Source: Flaccisagitta enflata (lineage: Eukaryota; Chaetognatha; Sagittoidea; Aphragmophora). From it: DNA of 64,000 nucleotides. Numbering within the stretch: the first letter of the stretch is position 1; each line of letters opens with the position of its first letter. Below are positions 1 through 51,220 of the stretch, in pieces. The position numbers and the translations under genes are program-made. Where the stretch lies: positions 53,196,001-53,260,000 of the forward strand of contig OZ231127.1 of the NCBI GenBank assembly GCA_965153355.1, in the 5' to 3' direction. The notes beneath the pieces are model-generated. The model was not told the origin of the DNA. It searched no databases and worked only from the letters and a program-made list of their open reading frames with translations.

Positions 1-991
1 AGAGACACACACACACACGCACACACTCAAAGACAAAGGAAGACCAAAAAAGAGACGCAGTGAAACAGATTGAATGACAAAAACAGGCAGGCAGTTAACC
101 AAACATCATGAGATGCACACAGAAGAAGATGCAATAAAAAAAAAAGACTCCCATTTACGACTTTTTTCCGGTCGGCGAGAGCCGCCTTTATTGGTATTGA
201 AATCCAGTTTTGACAAATGTTACAAAAATTGATGTTAGGGGTGCAAGAATTATCTCTTTTGAGCTGTGATTGTTAGACTACGTCAGAAATTGGACATATT
301 ATCACCATCTAAAGAAAATTTTGATCCTGCTCCAAAGATTGACCTCACAATTATTTTTTTTCGTAGAATGATGCTTGAAAAAAAAAAAAAAGAAGAAAAC
401 AGTCGATCATTAAATGTGCTCGTTGGCTGGCAATAACTGAAAATGAATAAGAAGTTGGTTTGTCACTTACTTGAACGCTGTGAAACGGTTGACACTTGGC
501 CATGTCGGTAATGAGTTATAGTCGCAAAGTATAAGAGCAGCGTGGACAACGGAAATGGAGGACGACGCGACGGAATTGGAAGTAGCAAAACTTCAAGCGT
601 GAAGTGTTTTAAAGATTGTTATTTTATTCAATTTTCAGAATCTACTTGACCTAAAAATTAGCGAAGCTGATGCTGATGGATTTATGACCAAAGATTGCAC
701 AGAAAATATCCTTCTGTTTCTTAGTTCACTACACATGCACGCACCCTTTTGGATTTGTTATTGATTTCGTGTCCTTTACATGTCTCGGGTTAATTAGATG
801 TATTTCAATTTCAATTTCAATTTCTTAGTTTGATCTGCAGCCATTAAATACAAATTTGCGCTTTTCAATTGAACGAAGAATTTTACCGATAAAATGCGTG
901 GAGGGAAGACAGTGATGAAGGGTTTGGGAAAGTCCCTCCGAAGCGCCTGTTTTGTTGGTCAAACAAACGGTCCTCCAGTGGTCAATATCAA
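1..991. other. Intergenic sequence, no gene supported
   Basis: No convincing gene is visible. The first bases are a CA-rich microsatellite. Bases about 92-196 (ATGAGATGCACAC near the start, CCGGTCGGCGA and GCCGCCTTTATTGG near the end) recur in diverged form at about 48848-48962, so this is one copy of an interspersed repeat. A possible small exon pair around 555-710 was considered and not accepted because the two parts do not join in frame from an ATG. Confidence 0.6.
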
Positions 992-1203
992 TTTTTAGTC
1001 GCGTGCTACGCGACACTACACCCCACTATGCCGGTTGGTCGGTAGGTCGGTCGGTCGGTTGGTTGGTCGGTCCCCTTTTCACTTTTTTGGCGTTTTGAGC
1101 TTTTTGAGCTTACTGCTCCTGCCCAAATACTCTAGTGACCTTCTGCAGCACTGCTCCTGCCCACCCGCACGCGACTGGGGTAGCCGTGTATCCGGCCTTG
1201 TTT
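992..1203 (+). repeat. Family B hairpin-capped element (GTCGCGTGC type)
   Basis: It opens with the near-palindrome AGTCGCGTGCTACGCGAC (997-1014), runs through a GGTCGGTC minisatellite and a 'CTCCTGCCC' rich body, repeats the half-word as GCACGCGACT at 1167-1176, and ends GTAGCCGTGTATCCGGCC. A copy at 45505-45671 has the same order and nearly the same sequence. No coding potential is apparent. Confidence 0.8.
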
Positions 1204-1453
1204 TTTTCTAAATCAGTTTTTTTCCCCTCAAAGTGTACTATATAAGATCTCCCTGTTTATTAGGAAGTAAAGAATTAATTTATTCTAATTGAAAAGATTT
1301 CATCAGCTGCCAGTGGGCAATATTATTCTTTTTTCTAGTTTAGGTTTTTTTCTTGTAAAGACTAAAAGCTCTCTCTGTTTAATAAGAAATACAGAATTAA
1401 TTTGTTCTGATTGAAAAGATTTCAATGAGCTCGCGAACTGGTCGAAATTCTAG

Positions 1454-2008
<555 letters not shown>

Positions 2009-2481
2009 CTGTCATCGACGGCTGGTGACACATTCTTATTGACGAACTGATTCCTAAATCCTTTCCGGGGCCCCCCGTGGGGACATGAAGGGAAGGAAGA
2101 TTGGAAAACATCGTTCAAACAGCGCGTTGTACCAGTAGACACGTCAGTCCGTCGGTCGGTTGGTCCAACGAAACCGTACTTTTTACCATTCTTGATCGAG
2201 TAGCTACGCAAATATACAAAGACAACTTCATCGTCGATTATGTTAATGAAGGGGGATTTCTTTTCTTTTTCGTTGCGCAATTCAAGTGTTAAGGAATTCA
2301 GGTGTTCAAGGATTTAAAAAAATAGTTCTTATCAGTTTACTTTTGCATTAACAAAGCTTGCAAAGCATGCTACTCGACAGGGCCGATGGATTATCCCTTG
2401 ATATTTTGGTTGTCTAAATTTTTAAAAACATGCAAACAAAACGTGGGAGTGGTAAAAAACGTGCCCATTCGAGTTATTTAA

Positions 2482-2646
2482 ACAAGGCCGGATACACTGC
2501 CAAAACCAGTCGCGGACGGGTGGGCTGGGGCGGAAAATGCGTGTTTTCGCACTTTCAAACTCGATCATTACCGACGGACAGACGGACCAACGGACGGACG
2601 GACGGACGGACAATGCCTCTTATAGAGTCGCTTGACTGCGAATAAA
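2482..2646 (-). repeat. Family B element copy, degraded hairpin
   Basis: Read on the minus strand it starts with a worn hairpin (GCAGTCAAGCGACTC), passes through a GTCCGTCC minisatellite and ends CCCGTCCGCGACTGG followed by GTGTATCCGGCCTTGTT. The order of parts is that of the other family B copies. Confidence 0.75.
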
Positions 2647-3337
2647 AATGCCAACGTAAACAAAGCGCGCTATGACGGGAATATAGGCCTGTTAAGATGA
2701 AATCTGTGATTGCAAACGATGGAAAAAAACAGTTGATGATAGTTAACAGAAGATACATTATTTCGGTAATAACTCTGATGAGCATGTAGTGTTATTTCGC
2801 CATCATCAACCATCTTGTCACGACATCTTTAAAGTTCAATTTCGAAATTTGAAAATCCATGAGAATTTAATCATAAGTGAAGATTGTAGATTTCCTTTGC
2901 ATCGTTTTTACATTGAAGGCGCTATCGCCGACTGGAATTATAAGCAGCCTGAGGCTGAGGCGAGTGAGGGAAAAATTCTAAAAAGCAAGTGACATGGGGT
3001 CAGAATATTGTTGGGGACGTCCAAATCCCATCGACACCCCAACCCCCACTCAAACACAAACAAACTCAGAAAACTGTTTGAAACACTCATTTTTCCACTT
3101 TCTGACTCAATCATTACTGATAGATGGACCAACGGACTGACAGACCGACGCGATGGACAGACAAAGCCTATTGGATATGCAGATTTAGTCTTTAGGATTA
3201 TGGATAATGTAAAGCACGACATTGCCATTGTAATCAAAATCTTGCTCAAGAACAACAAGATAGGGAAAAAGTGTAAATCAAGGTTGGACTTAATCACACT
3301 GGATCAAGTTTGGACATAATCTTTTATTGTAAAAAAA

Positions 3338-3777
3338 CATGGCCAGATACACAGCTACCCCTGTCATGTGTGGGTGGGCAAGGGCTGTAAATGAGGTCAC
3401 TAGGGCATTTGGGCAGGAGTAGTGAGGCCATAGACCGTAAAAACATAAAAAAGTAAAACTTGACAAACTGGCCGACTGACCAACTAACATCTTTTAAAGA
3501 ATTTCTCTGGGATCATAAAAGATGATACGTTTTTAGTCGCTGCCTAGCGACTCTATAAGAGGGTGTGTCCCTTGGTCTGTCTGTCTGACTGTCCGTCTGT
3601 CCGGAACGCGAAAATTTTGATGACGCGAAATCCACTGAAAAACGGATTTCTGACCATCACAGCTCCTGCCTGGCGTCAATACAGCCCCCGCCCACTCACA
3701 AACTGCCCCTGCCCACCCGCATTACTGCCCCTGCCCACCAGCAGCGACTACGGATTGACCGTGTATCCTGCCTTATT
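3338..3777. repeat. Two family B copies, head to head
   Basis: A minus-strand copy lacking its hairpin (3338-3490) is followed by a complete plus-strand copy (3531-3777). The second opens with AGTCGCTGCCTAGCGACT (3535-3552) and carries the matching word GCAGCGACT near its end (3741-3749), before GTGTATCCTGCCTT. This is the only copy with the GTCGCTGC word, and its two ends agree with each other. Confidence 0.8.
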
Positions 3778-4389
3778 CCAAAAATCTATGAAACTTTTTT
3801 GCATTGATTGCATGATATCAATCATTGCATACGATGGTATATGTATCATTCAAGTAACAAAATTCTTCATTTTTAGTTGCGGACACGCTCTATTTCCCCG
3901 CCACATTTCAATTCGACTTTTTTCCCCAACTTTGATGATACTTCTTGCTTTTCTAAGCCAGGCCATCAGATGTGTTGAAATTTCTAGTTTTTTTTTCAGA
4001 ATCATACTTGACGCACTAGATCCAGATTAAGTTTTCTTTTTGTTCTGGACGTTTTAGATAACAAAAACAATTCTTTGAAGTCTTCTCACTAGCATTACTA
4101 TTATTTGACATTGTTCTTAAAAGTTAAAACTGAAGTTTAAGGCATGTTAGACGCTCGTGTTAGACTATGACTCTCCTTCACAGAAACTTGAAGAACCGGA
4201 GAGGATGCTAAAAGTTGTGGTTGAAAAATGTGCAGGGTGTCAACGCGAACTAGGCAGCTGTCGCTAATTTATTTACGATTAATTATCAAACTTTCTGAAG
4301 CTACACACGAGAGCAATAGGATGAAATTCGTTTTTCGTTTTTCTTGAATGAAGACTGACTGGTTGATTTCCTAGCATTTCAGAATGGTT

Positions 4390-5282
4390 AACAAGCGGGA
4401 CAAGCGGACAAGCGGGACAATCACAGATTTCTACTCGGGCGCGACCGATAAACGGATGGACCGACGGACGGACAAAGCCCCTCATGAAGTCGCTTTTCCG
4501 CAATAATTTCCTATCTAGCCCAAGAAAAGAAATGAGGCAGCTCATAGAGATGAATGCTGCCCATCTTGTCATTAATTTCTATTCATTATATTTTCTTTAC
4601 TTGTTGCGGACACGCGACTCTATACGAGACTCTGTCTGTTGGTCCGTCTTTCAATCCGTTGGACTGTCGGTGATGATCGAGTGCCCAATCGTCCTTTTTT
4701 CGTCAATAAATCCTGTCCTATTTTTCTTCAGTTTTAACTTCTTTTTCCTTTTTCTTTTTCTTTTTCTTTTTCTTTTTCTTTTTCTTTTTCTATTTCTTTT
4801 TCTTTTTCCTTTTCTTTTTCTTCTTCTTTTAATTGGCCTGATTAGCGTCTTTTCATGCCACTTTAGGTTGGTTGGTCCGTAGCTTCGTCCGTCCGACCGT
4901 CGGTCCGTCACCTCCCCCACACCTCCCAAACCCACCCACGCCTCCCCCCACACCTCCTCCCCGCAAAGAGAAATGGAGAGACAATAAGAGACATGAAGAG
5001 ACATGAGGAAACAAGAGGTGACATGAAGAGACATAAAAAGACATGAAGAGACATAATAGATATAAGATACATAAGAAACATAAGAGACATAAGCGACATA
5101 AGATACCTATGAGATATAAAAGACATAAGAGACATTAGAGACATAAGAGACATGAGAGACATAAGAGACATAAGAGACATAAAGGAGCCATGAGAGACAA
5201 AAGAGACAAAAAAGACATTATCTGATCCAGCTCCGTCAGTCCGTCCACCTGTCCGTCAGCTTGTCCGTTGCACCACTTTGAG
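4390..5282. repeat. Family B fragments and tandem repeats
   Basis: A minus-strand family B start lies at about 4400-4504 and a plus-strand start at about 4605-4680 (TTGCGGACACGCGACTC). Between and after them are a CTTTTT array (about 4740-4830), GTCCGTC blocks, and a tandem of roughly 9-bp units of the type GAGACATAA (about 4975-5220). No gene is seen. Confidence 0.65.
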
Positions 5283-5283
5283 A

Positions 5284-5361
5284 ATGCGTAGTGGTTTTCT
5301 TTCCTTCTTTCTTTTTTTCTTCTTTCCTTCTTCTTTTCTTTCTCTCTTCCATCCTTTCTTC

Positions 5362-5420
<59 letters not shown>

Positions 5421-5437
5421 TTTTTCATTCTTTCTTC

Positions 5438-5504
<67 letters not shown>

Positions 5505-5526
5505 TTCCTCCTTTTTTTCTCTCTTT

Positions 5527-5557
<31 letters not shown>

Positions 5558-5570
5558 TTTTTTCTTTTTT

Positions 5571-5634
<64 letters not shown>

Positions 5635-5655
5635 GCTCTCTTTCTTTCTTTTTTT

Positions 5656-5729
<74 letters not shown>

Positions 5730-5826
5730 TTTTTTTGTTTCTTGCTTTCCCTATTACTTTTTTTCCCTTTCTCTCTTTTTCTCTTTTTCTCTTTTTCTCT
5801 TTATCTCTTTTTCTCCTTTTCTCTTT
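5284..5826. repeat. (TTTC)n microsatellite
   Basis: TTTC arrays are interrupted by a TTGC block (about 5527-5555) and end in CTCTTTTT repeats. A truncated family B hairpin start (AGTCGCGGACACGCGACT at about 5829-5846) abuts the array. Phe-Leu-Ser open frames across it are not genes. Confidence 0.95.
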
Positions 5827-5984
5827 TCAGTCGCGGACACGCGACTTACAAGTTGTATTCAGGCTATCATCTAGTATCCGGGATTGAGTATAACTGTTTT
5901 ATTAAAGACGCATAATGAAAAAGCTCCATTGAAATTGACATCTACCATGATCTAAAACAAGTAGCCACTTAACACCACTACCTT

Positions 5985-6175
5985 GACTAACCGCACCCTA
6001 ACCTTAACCCTAACCCTTATCCCTAAACCTACCCCTAACCCTAACTTCACCCTAACCCTAACTCTTTAACCTTAACCCTACCTAACCTTATCCTTACCTA
6101 ACCCTAACCTCACTACTAACCCTAACCCTAACCCCACTCCTAACCCTAACCCCACCCCTAACCCTAACCCTAAAC
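5985..6175. repeat. Degenerate interstitial telomere-like repeat
   Basis: CCCTAACCCTAA units are mixed with CCTTAACCCT and ACCCCACCCCTAA variants over about 190 bp. A smaller related tract lies at 49370-49455. It fits interstitial sequence derived from a TTAGGG-type telomere, but unit purity is low. Confidence 0.75.
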
Positions 6176-6349
6176 ATGAATAGCGTAAAATGAATGTCGA
6201 TCCCGGATTCTAGATGATTGCCGTATTCAGTCCTCTCTGGCCTGAAATAGACCCTTAGAGGCCACCAGTTTGCCCTCCCAAGCCTAAAATCTGACCTCTC
6301 TGGACAGATGGTCGCAAGAAAATTCATCCCTGTGTCCTACGTACAGCTG

Positions 6350-6503
6350 ATCACTCCAAGCAGGGCATCGGGTACCGCTGACCATGCGCAATCCTTTTTT
6401 TGTTTCTTTGTTTCTTTCCTTGATTGTTTGTTTGTTTGTTTGTTTGTTTGTTTGTTTGTTTGTTTGTTTATTTCTTTCTTCATCTATTTCCCTAATTCCT
6501 TTC

Positions 6504-6575
<72 letters not shown>

Positions 6576-6632
6576 TTTTCTTTCTTTCTTTTTTTCTTTC
6601 TTCCTTTCTTTCTTCATCTATTTCCCTAATTC

Positions 6633-6663
<31 letters not shown>

Positions 6664-6664
6664 G

Positions 6665-6698
<34 letters not shown>

Positions 6699-6790
6699 TT
6701 TCTTCTTTTCTTTCTTTCTTTCTCTTTTTCTTTCTTTCTTTCTTTCATTCTTTCTTTCTTCCTTTTTCTTTTTTCCTTATTTTCTTTTTT

Positions 6791-6866
<76 letters not shown>

Positions 6867-6975
6867 TTCTTTCTTTCTTTCTTTCTTTCTTTCAATCATT
6901 CATTCATTCATTCATTCATTCATTCATTCATTCATTCATTCATTCATTCATTCATCCATTCATTCATTCGTTCTC
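6350..6975. repeat. Family C terminus and TTTG/TTTC/ATTC arrays
   Basis: A solo family C end (GGGTACCGCTGACC, about 6370-6384) is followed by (TTTG)n at about 6424-6470, several TTTC arrays to about 6890, and (ATTC)n to 6970. No gene is seen. Confidence 0.85.
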
Positions 6976-7083
6976 TATTTCTACGTTCTTGTCGACGGAA
7001 AATTCAGTCTCTAAGAGGGGAGAGGCTCAGAGCCGAGTAGAGTCAGTGGACTTTTGTTTCATTTCCCCAACTCAAGATTTTTG

Positions 7084-7097
7084 GTTGCCATGGTTAT
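7084..7097 (+). promoter_or_regulatory. Candidate RFX X-box upstream of RSPH1
   Basis: GTTGCCATGGTTAT fits the first half of the RFX X-box consensus (RYYNYY, 2-bp spacer) but its last half ends AT where the consensus has AC. It lies about 470 bp upstream of the RSPH1 ATG. RFX factors control ciliary genes in animals; binding here is inference only. Confidence 0.3.
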
Positions 7098-7563
7098 TTT
7101 TGAAAACAAATTTCTCAGGAAATTTTTTTTTCTTTCGCTGTTTCTGTAGTTGTTCTGTAGTTGTTCTGTTCGTAGTTGTTCAACTAGCTATAGTCCTTGA
7201 ACTAGCGGCTGTGATTTGCCTGTTCTACCTCTCATTCCGTCTTTCATCATTCACTCGTGATAATCGTGATATTTGTTTTTATTATGGAAGCACTGCTTCA
7301 TTGCTGTTTGTTGAATATTCTCGTTTTTAAAGAAAAAAGTATTTCTTTTATTGGCGTTACCCATTTGCTGATTGTTGCCTTCTCTCTTTGTTTTCCAGAA
7401 AACTGTTTCTGTTGCCGTTGTTGTCGTTTTGATTACACTAAAAGGAAATGAATTTATATGTTTCGTCTATTGACGGAAAGATGCAAGCCCGAGCTTTTTA
7501 CTACTCTATCCTTTTCACCCAATCCAGATTTATGCTACTTCCGGTATTAATTGATCAACAATC

Positions 7564-8277
7564 ATGTCTGAAATCGGCTCCGATTACGAAGAAGAAGATA
7601 CCGGACCGTACTTGGGAGAATACGAGGGAGAACGAAACGAGCGCGAGGAACGTCACGGTTACGGAAAAGCTACGTTGCCAAACGGCGACAAGTACGAGGG
7701 GTATTACGAAAACGGAAAGCGCAATGGCCATGGGACGTACAAGTTTAAGAACGGCGCGCGTTACATCGGCGAATACGTCATGAACAAAAAACACGGGCAA
7801 GGCACGTTTATTTATCCAGACGGCTCGAAATACGAAGGCTCCTGGGCCGAGGATCTCCGCAACGGCACCGGCAAATACTCTTACGTCAACGGAGATAGCT
7901 ACGAAGGCGAGTGGAAGGAGAACCTACGTCACGGTCAAGGCACCTACACCTACGCGGACACGGGAACCAAATTCCTCGGCAATTGGGTCAACGGTCGTCG
8001 GGAAGGCCCTGGCGAACTGATCCACGCCAATCACAAGTTCATCGGCGCTTTCAAAGGCGACATTCCATCGGGCAAAGGAAAGTACGTCTTCGACATCGGA
8101 TGCGAACAACACGGGGAATACATCGCCATCGAACAGGAAAAGAACGAGCACAATGAAGACGAGGAGGTGCAAATCATCGTCATTCCGAAATGGAAGGCCG
8201 GCGATGTCTCCAAGTTGACGCCGGCGGAGGAAGGAGCGGGAGACGCTGGATCTGAAGACGTCGCTGCTGAAGAATGA
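7564..8277 (+). CDS. RSPH1: Radial spoke head 1 homolog (MORN protein)
   Basis: The 237-residue protein is a structural component of the radial-spoke head in motile ciliary axonemes. It contains six to seven MORN repeats (about residues 20-165, Y-G-x-W/Y..G..HG.G pattern), among them the stretches [12 protein letters not shown] and [16 protein letters not shown] that are characteristic of RSPH1. After the repeats come [12 protein letters not shown] and then IVIPKWKA, both conserved in animal RSPH1, and a short acidic tail. The tail is shorter than in vertebrates (human about 309 residues). The ATG is the first of the frame, with [15 protein letters not shown] acidic sequence directly after it as in the family. 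No introns interrupt it, unlike the neighbouring genes, so intron loss or retroposition is possible, although no clear poly-A tract or target duplication is visible. The next gene, RSPH10B, starts 457 bp downstream on the same strand. Confidence 0.95.
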   Translation: MSEIGSDYEEEDTGPYLGEYEGERNEREERHGYGKATLPNGDKYEGYYENGKRNGHGTYKFKNGARYIGEYVMNKKHGQGTFIYPDGSKYEGSWAEDLRNGTGKYSYVNGDSYEGEWKENLRHGQGTYTYADTGTKFLGNWVNGRREGPGELIHANHKFIGAFKGDIPSGKGKYVFDIGCEQHGEYIAIEQEKNEHNEDEEVQIIVIPKWKAGDVSKLTPAEEGAGDAGSEDVAAEE

Positions 8278-8734
8278 TCACAACTTCAACAAAAACTCTT
8301 ACGCCGCATTCACGTTTATTTTCAATTCTGCATAAAGTGTGTTGAATTGTTGATACATAATTACATGTACGCAACTATAAAAATCAAAAGTCAATTGTGC
8401 ATTCTGCAAATCATCGCCCGTATCTTAAAACACAATGTACAAAATGAAAGGGAGAAAATTCAACACGTAATTGTTGTCCGCAAATTGAGTCGATTTAAAG
8501 ACTTTTAAGGGGGACTAACCAACCAAGAAAAATTTTTCAACTGCCTTTTCTTTATTTGTAGCAGGGAGTTTTGACGACTTATGTTGCCACCTGATAGATT
8601 CCAGCTGTGCAGCATGATTGGAATTGCAAGTAAGGAATAGCAATTCTTAAATGTAGAGACACGATGTGAACTCAGTGAAGACTGGCAGTAACTAAGCCAA
8701 GCTAGGTCAATTGTGATTTTTGATAAAGACTAAT

Positions 8735-39023
<30,289 letters not shown>

Positions 39024-39305
39024 ACTTTACACATAGGACATAATTAGATGGTTGAGAAGTAGCCAGTTTTTTTTCAGGTTTTTTTTCCTCTCTCGTCACA
39101 GCTTCGCCAACAATTCATGCGTGCGATCATTCATTCACTCACTCATCCATCCACTAGATCATTCATTCATTTATCCATTTATTCCATCAACGGCAACGCC
39201 CAAAAAAGAGTTGGTTTTGAAAGGCGAAAACAACTGTGTTTATTTATGAAATTTTCGTTGTCTACATCATGAACCCAAGACTAAATCATGTGCTCTCTTT
39301 TTACC

Positions 39306-39311
39306 AATAAA
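39306..39311 (+). terminator. Likely polyadenylation signal of RSPH10B
   Basis: AATAAA, within AATAAATAAATAAAT, lies about 280 bp after the RSPH10B stop codon and 120 bp before the convergent SMYD stop. Confidence 0.55.
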
Positions 39312-39430
39312 TAAATAAATCAATGAAATTTGTGTCATTTTTCTTCTGTCAACATTTGAAGCATTGTGATGATGATGGAGATTCTCGTTAATTTTCTGTT
39401 TATTTGAAGTGTGTTCAAGCTTTGACGCTT

Positions 39431-47360
<7,930 letters not shown>

Positions 47361-47556
47361 ATCGATCGATAACCTGACGATCTTCTTCATCCCTTCGTCT
47401 CACTTGAAGTTTCTACTCGAAGAGGGGATTGTGGGGGAGACGGGGAGTCGGGGGGAGTCGGGAAGATGAGACAGTTTGTGGGGAGCTGAAGATGATTGAA
47501 GGATTATTTTGAGGTGCTGGGGAATATCAATACCATACATAAATATCAATATCATA

Positions 47557-48653
47557 CACTTTTTTTTTTATAAGCACGCTCTTTTTTTGGCTGAGGCTGA
47601 GCGTGCTTTGGAAAATCTTATTTTTGAGGCTGAAACATGCTTAAATGCGTGCTTATTATTTATCGATATGTAATTATCCTATTGAGCATAAAACAAAGTA
47701 TACAGTAGGGTACAGTAAAGCATAGAGTATTGCATAGTATAGAATAAAATATAGTTTAACATACAGTAATGAATGTATTTTGTATAATAAAATATACAGT
47801 ATCTTTCACTGACGTTGTTCTACTTTCATATAAACCATGGGATGAGATTACACTCTTTATTTTTTTTAAGGACCAGTAAATTTTTTTTGAGCCTCGGATG
47901 TCCTTAAATTATCAAAAATTTTAGGCTGAAATATTCTTAAAATGTCCTTAATTTTTTCTTCGCAAGGCAAGTATTTAACTATTGTCAAATGTAACTATAC
48001 CTAACTAAAAAAAATTTAAAAAAGAAAATAGATATGACAAATTGATTTATAAAGAAAATAGAACAGCTTGACCCTTCCGCTTGAGAGAAAATTTTTGCCG
48101 AGGCCGAATTTGAGAATCTCACTTGAAAGAAGATTTTTGCTGAAGTCTTATCTGAGGCTGAGCCTTGTCCTTAAAATGTCCTTAATTTTTGGCTAAATCT
48201 CAGCCTTAATGTCCTTATAAACTTTGTCCTTACTCAAAATAAAGAGTGTAGTATCATGATTTGTTAAAAAACTTTTTAAAGATTTTTGATGTTATTTAGT
48301 ATCAAGCTATAATATTCTTATGTGGTGGTCCTTGTTACAGCAATAAATTCTTATTAAGAATAGTATCTAAGCAATAGTAATCTTTAATATCATCAGAAAT
48401 TCGATTATTTCTATCAGTATCTAAATCCTGAATGTACTGACAAATTGATATTATAGATAATTTTAATTTTTTCATTGGTTTTTGTGAAATTCCAATTAAA
48501 AATGTATAAAAATTGGCATTTTTCTTGAAAATCACCAAAAAAATTTTTCGAATTAGAAATCTCAGCCTAGAGCGTGCCTAGCAATATGCTAAAATTTTCC
48601 CAATATCTGAGGCTGGGCGTGCTTATAAACGAGGTGCTTATAAAAAAAAAGTG
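47557..48653. mobile_element. TA-flanked MITE, about 1.1 kb
   Basis: The ends CACTTTTTTTTTATAAGCAC and their inverse, with TA on both sides (47555-47556, 48654-48655), enclose GAGGCTGAGCGTGCTT words present in both orientations. A second MITE is nested inside it at 47851-48248. No coding capacity is seen. Confidence 0.78.
47851..48248. mobile_element. Nested TA-flanked MITE, about 398 bp
   Basis: Inverted ends CACTCTTTATTTT with TA on both sides (47849-47850, 48249-48250) are followed inside by AAGGAC and repeated TGTCCTTAA words. It interrupts the element at 47557-48653 and must be younger. Confidence 0.8.
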
Positions 48654-48655
48654 TA

Positions 48656-49033
48656 CTCAAAAATCCACAACAATACCCAAAACTACCCGAAATGACCCTC
48701 ATGCACCATAAGTGCCTAGAGTACCCTGAAGTACCCTAAAGTACCTTAAAAGTTAAATTACCTTAAGAAGTCAAAATTTTAAAAATGTGACTGACTGACG
48801 GATGGACCGACTGACACGACAAGGTGGAGTCGCGTGCAAGCGAATAACAGACAAGCAATCGACCAGACATCATGAGATGCACACAAAGAAAAAAATGCAC
48901 TGAAAAAAGAGACTCACATTTACGACTTTTTTTCCGGTCGGCGATTAGCCGCCTTTATTGGAAGAGTCACGTTCACGCGACTAAAATCGCGCTAGGGCAA
49001 ATTTCTTATCTAAGTAAAGGTGAAATAATAAAC
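48656..49033. repeat. Interspersed repeat related to 92-196, and family A/B end
   Basis: A minus-strand start with GACGGATGGACCGACTGAC and GAGTCGCGTGCAAGCG (about 48788-48845) leads into a 48848-48962 segment that matches bases 92-196 of the window (ATCATGAGATGCACAC, CCGGTCGGCGA, GCCGCCTTTATTGG). No gene is seen. Confidence 0.65.
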
Positions 49034-49350
49034 TAGGCCAACGCCTATAAGTCGCGTGCGGGACATAAATAACTGGAGATGACTTAGATCGACTTTAAAT
49101 GACATAAGATGACCTGAAATGACTTAAAAAGACTTAAAATGACTTAAATGACTAAACTGACCTGATTGACATAAGTGACTTAATATGACTTAATATGACT
49201 TAGAATGACTTAGAATGATTTATAATGGCTCTTGGGAAGGAGCTGTGAGCCCAAAAAGCTTATAAACGCCGAAAAGGAAAAAGGGGACAGACTAACCAAC
49301 CGACCGACCGACAAAGCGGGGTGTAGAGTCGCGTAGCACGCGACTAAAAA
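49034..49350 (-). repeat. Short family A element
   Basis: The minus-strand start AGTCGCGTGCTACGCGACT (49326-49344) is followed by CTACACCCCGCTTTGTCGG and CGGTTGG units. After about 120 bp of AAGTCATTTT-type units it ends CCGCACGCGACTTATAGGC and GTTGGCCT. At about 317 bp it shows the family's minimal form. Confidence 0.83.
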
Positions 49351-49359
49351 CCCAAAACA

Positions 49360-49555
49360 TCCCTAGCCCTAACCTAACACTATCCCAAAACACCCCAAGC
49401 CCTAACCTAACACTATCCCTAAACCTATCCCTAACCCTTACGCTAACCTTATCCCTACTCGTTTTCCGCTTCCCAATGCAATGCTAGAAAGGGAGAGTGA
49501 AGTATTTCATGGGTTCAAATCCTGCCTTTTTAGCTAGAAAAAAGAAACAAAAGCC
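49360..49555. repeat. Telomere-like CCCTAACC tract and flank
   Basis: CCCTAACCTAACACTATCCC units (49367-49455) resemble degenerate telomeric sequence. A GGTTCAAATCC word (49512-49522) looks like a tRNA B box, but no tRNA fold is supported around it. Confidence 0.55.
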
Positions 49556-49749
49556 ATGGCAAGGCCAAGGGAACTGATCGACTTCAAGATCCTTTTGTCC
49601 TTTCTTTTCTCTTTTCTATTGCTCCTCTTTCTTTGTTCTTTTTTGTTTTGTTTTGTTTTTTGTTTTTTGTTTTTGTCTCCATTCCCTATACCTCTTCCCG
49701 GACCTTCATTTTTCTTTCTTTCTCATTTTCCCTCTACCCCATTGTTTCA

Positions 49750-50271
<522 letters not shown>

Positions 50272-51220
50272 GATATGTAATCAAAACTATGATCGTCGGG
50301 AGAGAGTAAAAAGCGAAGAAGAAAAAGAATTGAAGAGCTTTTGACATGATATCATGAGATACTGACAGTAGAGACACGCGAGACGTCGCTACCTCGACGA
50401 ACTTTTTGCGGTGTATAAGATGAAAAAGTATTGTTCTTGATGGCGGTCTCATCCAGGGTACGACAAAGTGCCCAAGCACGCAAGCATTGCTTGTAGGCAG
50501 CTAACAGATTTTGTCGGCAAGGAGATTAAAAAAAAAAAATCAAAACAATAAGAAAATCATGAAAAACCAAAAAATTTGAAATGTTTTCATTTGATTTGCC
50601 TGATAATATAGTAATACATACTATCTATATGCAATGATAAATTGAAACAACTTATCATCATGTTACTATAAAAAGTTGTCTTTTGTACTTTTTTCAATAT
50701 GTTTTGGATATCTGTATATACAGATTTATCAAAATATTTTGTAGGCAAGAGCTTGTAAGAAAATCTAGCTTGTAGGCAGCTGAAAATTTTGTCGGGCTCT
50801 GGTCTCATCATCATCAATATTGTCAATGACGTCCATATTCTCAATATCAGTCAGATAGTCATCAGTCGCTCTTACCTAAAGCGTTTGTTTTTGTTGTGTT
50901 GGGTCTCGTGTTTGAAACTTAAGATAGATCCATCAATCATTCTTAGGCGCTCCTCCAACGCGTCTTATTATCTCTACAAGATGATCTGTCCGTCCGCTGG
51001 TAAGTCCATCATGCCTTCATCACGCATGCCTGGCCGGATTCTTTGAATTCTAGGGAAGTTGATGACTATTGACTTATCTTCAGGCAGAATAAGGAGTGAA
51101 ACAGGACGTTGTTCTTTATTTTGAGGACACGATAAAAGTTATAATATATATTTATATATATATATAAGAAAGAGTAGAAGTAATAAGAAATCCCGGGACG
51201 AGTAAAGGATTAACTTACAC
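50272..51220. other. Upstream region of LRRC34, nothing else recognised
   Basis: AT-rich sequence with a TATATATA tract at about 51148-51166, some 55 bp before the LRRC34 ATG. I see no clear exon, RNA gene or transposon end. Confidence 0.5.

Noticed and set aside
540-715. Possible two-exon gene start (ATG GAG GAC GAC near 555, then an open stretch after an AG at about 638)
   Set aside because: The only GT donor after the ATG gives a phase that meets a stop at once in the downstream segment, and the open stretch resembles no known family.
5278-7330. Phe-Leu-Ser rich open frames of up to 340 residues
   Set aside because: They are translations of TTTC, TTTG and ATTC arrays, with flanking random sequence and no domain.
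49485-49540. tRNA gene suggested by GGTTCAAATCC
   Set aside because: A B-box word alone is present; I could not find a matching A box, acceptor stem or anticodon arm.
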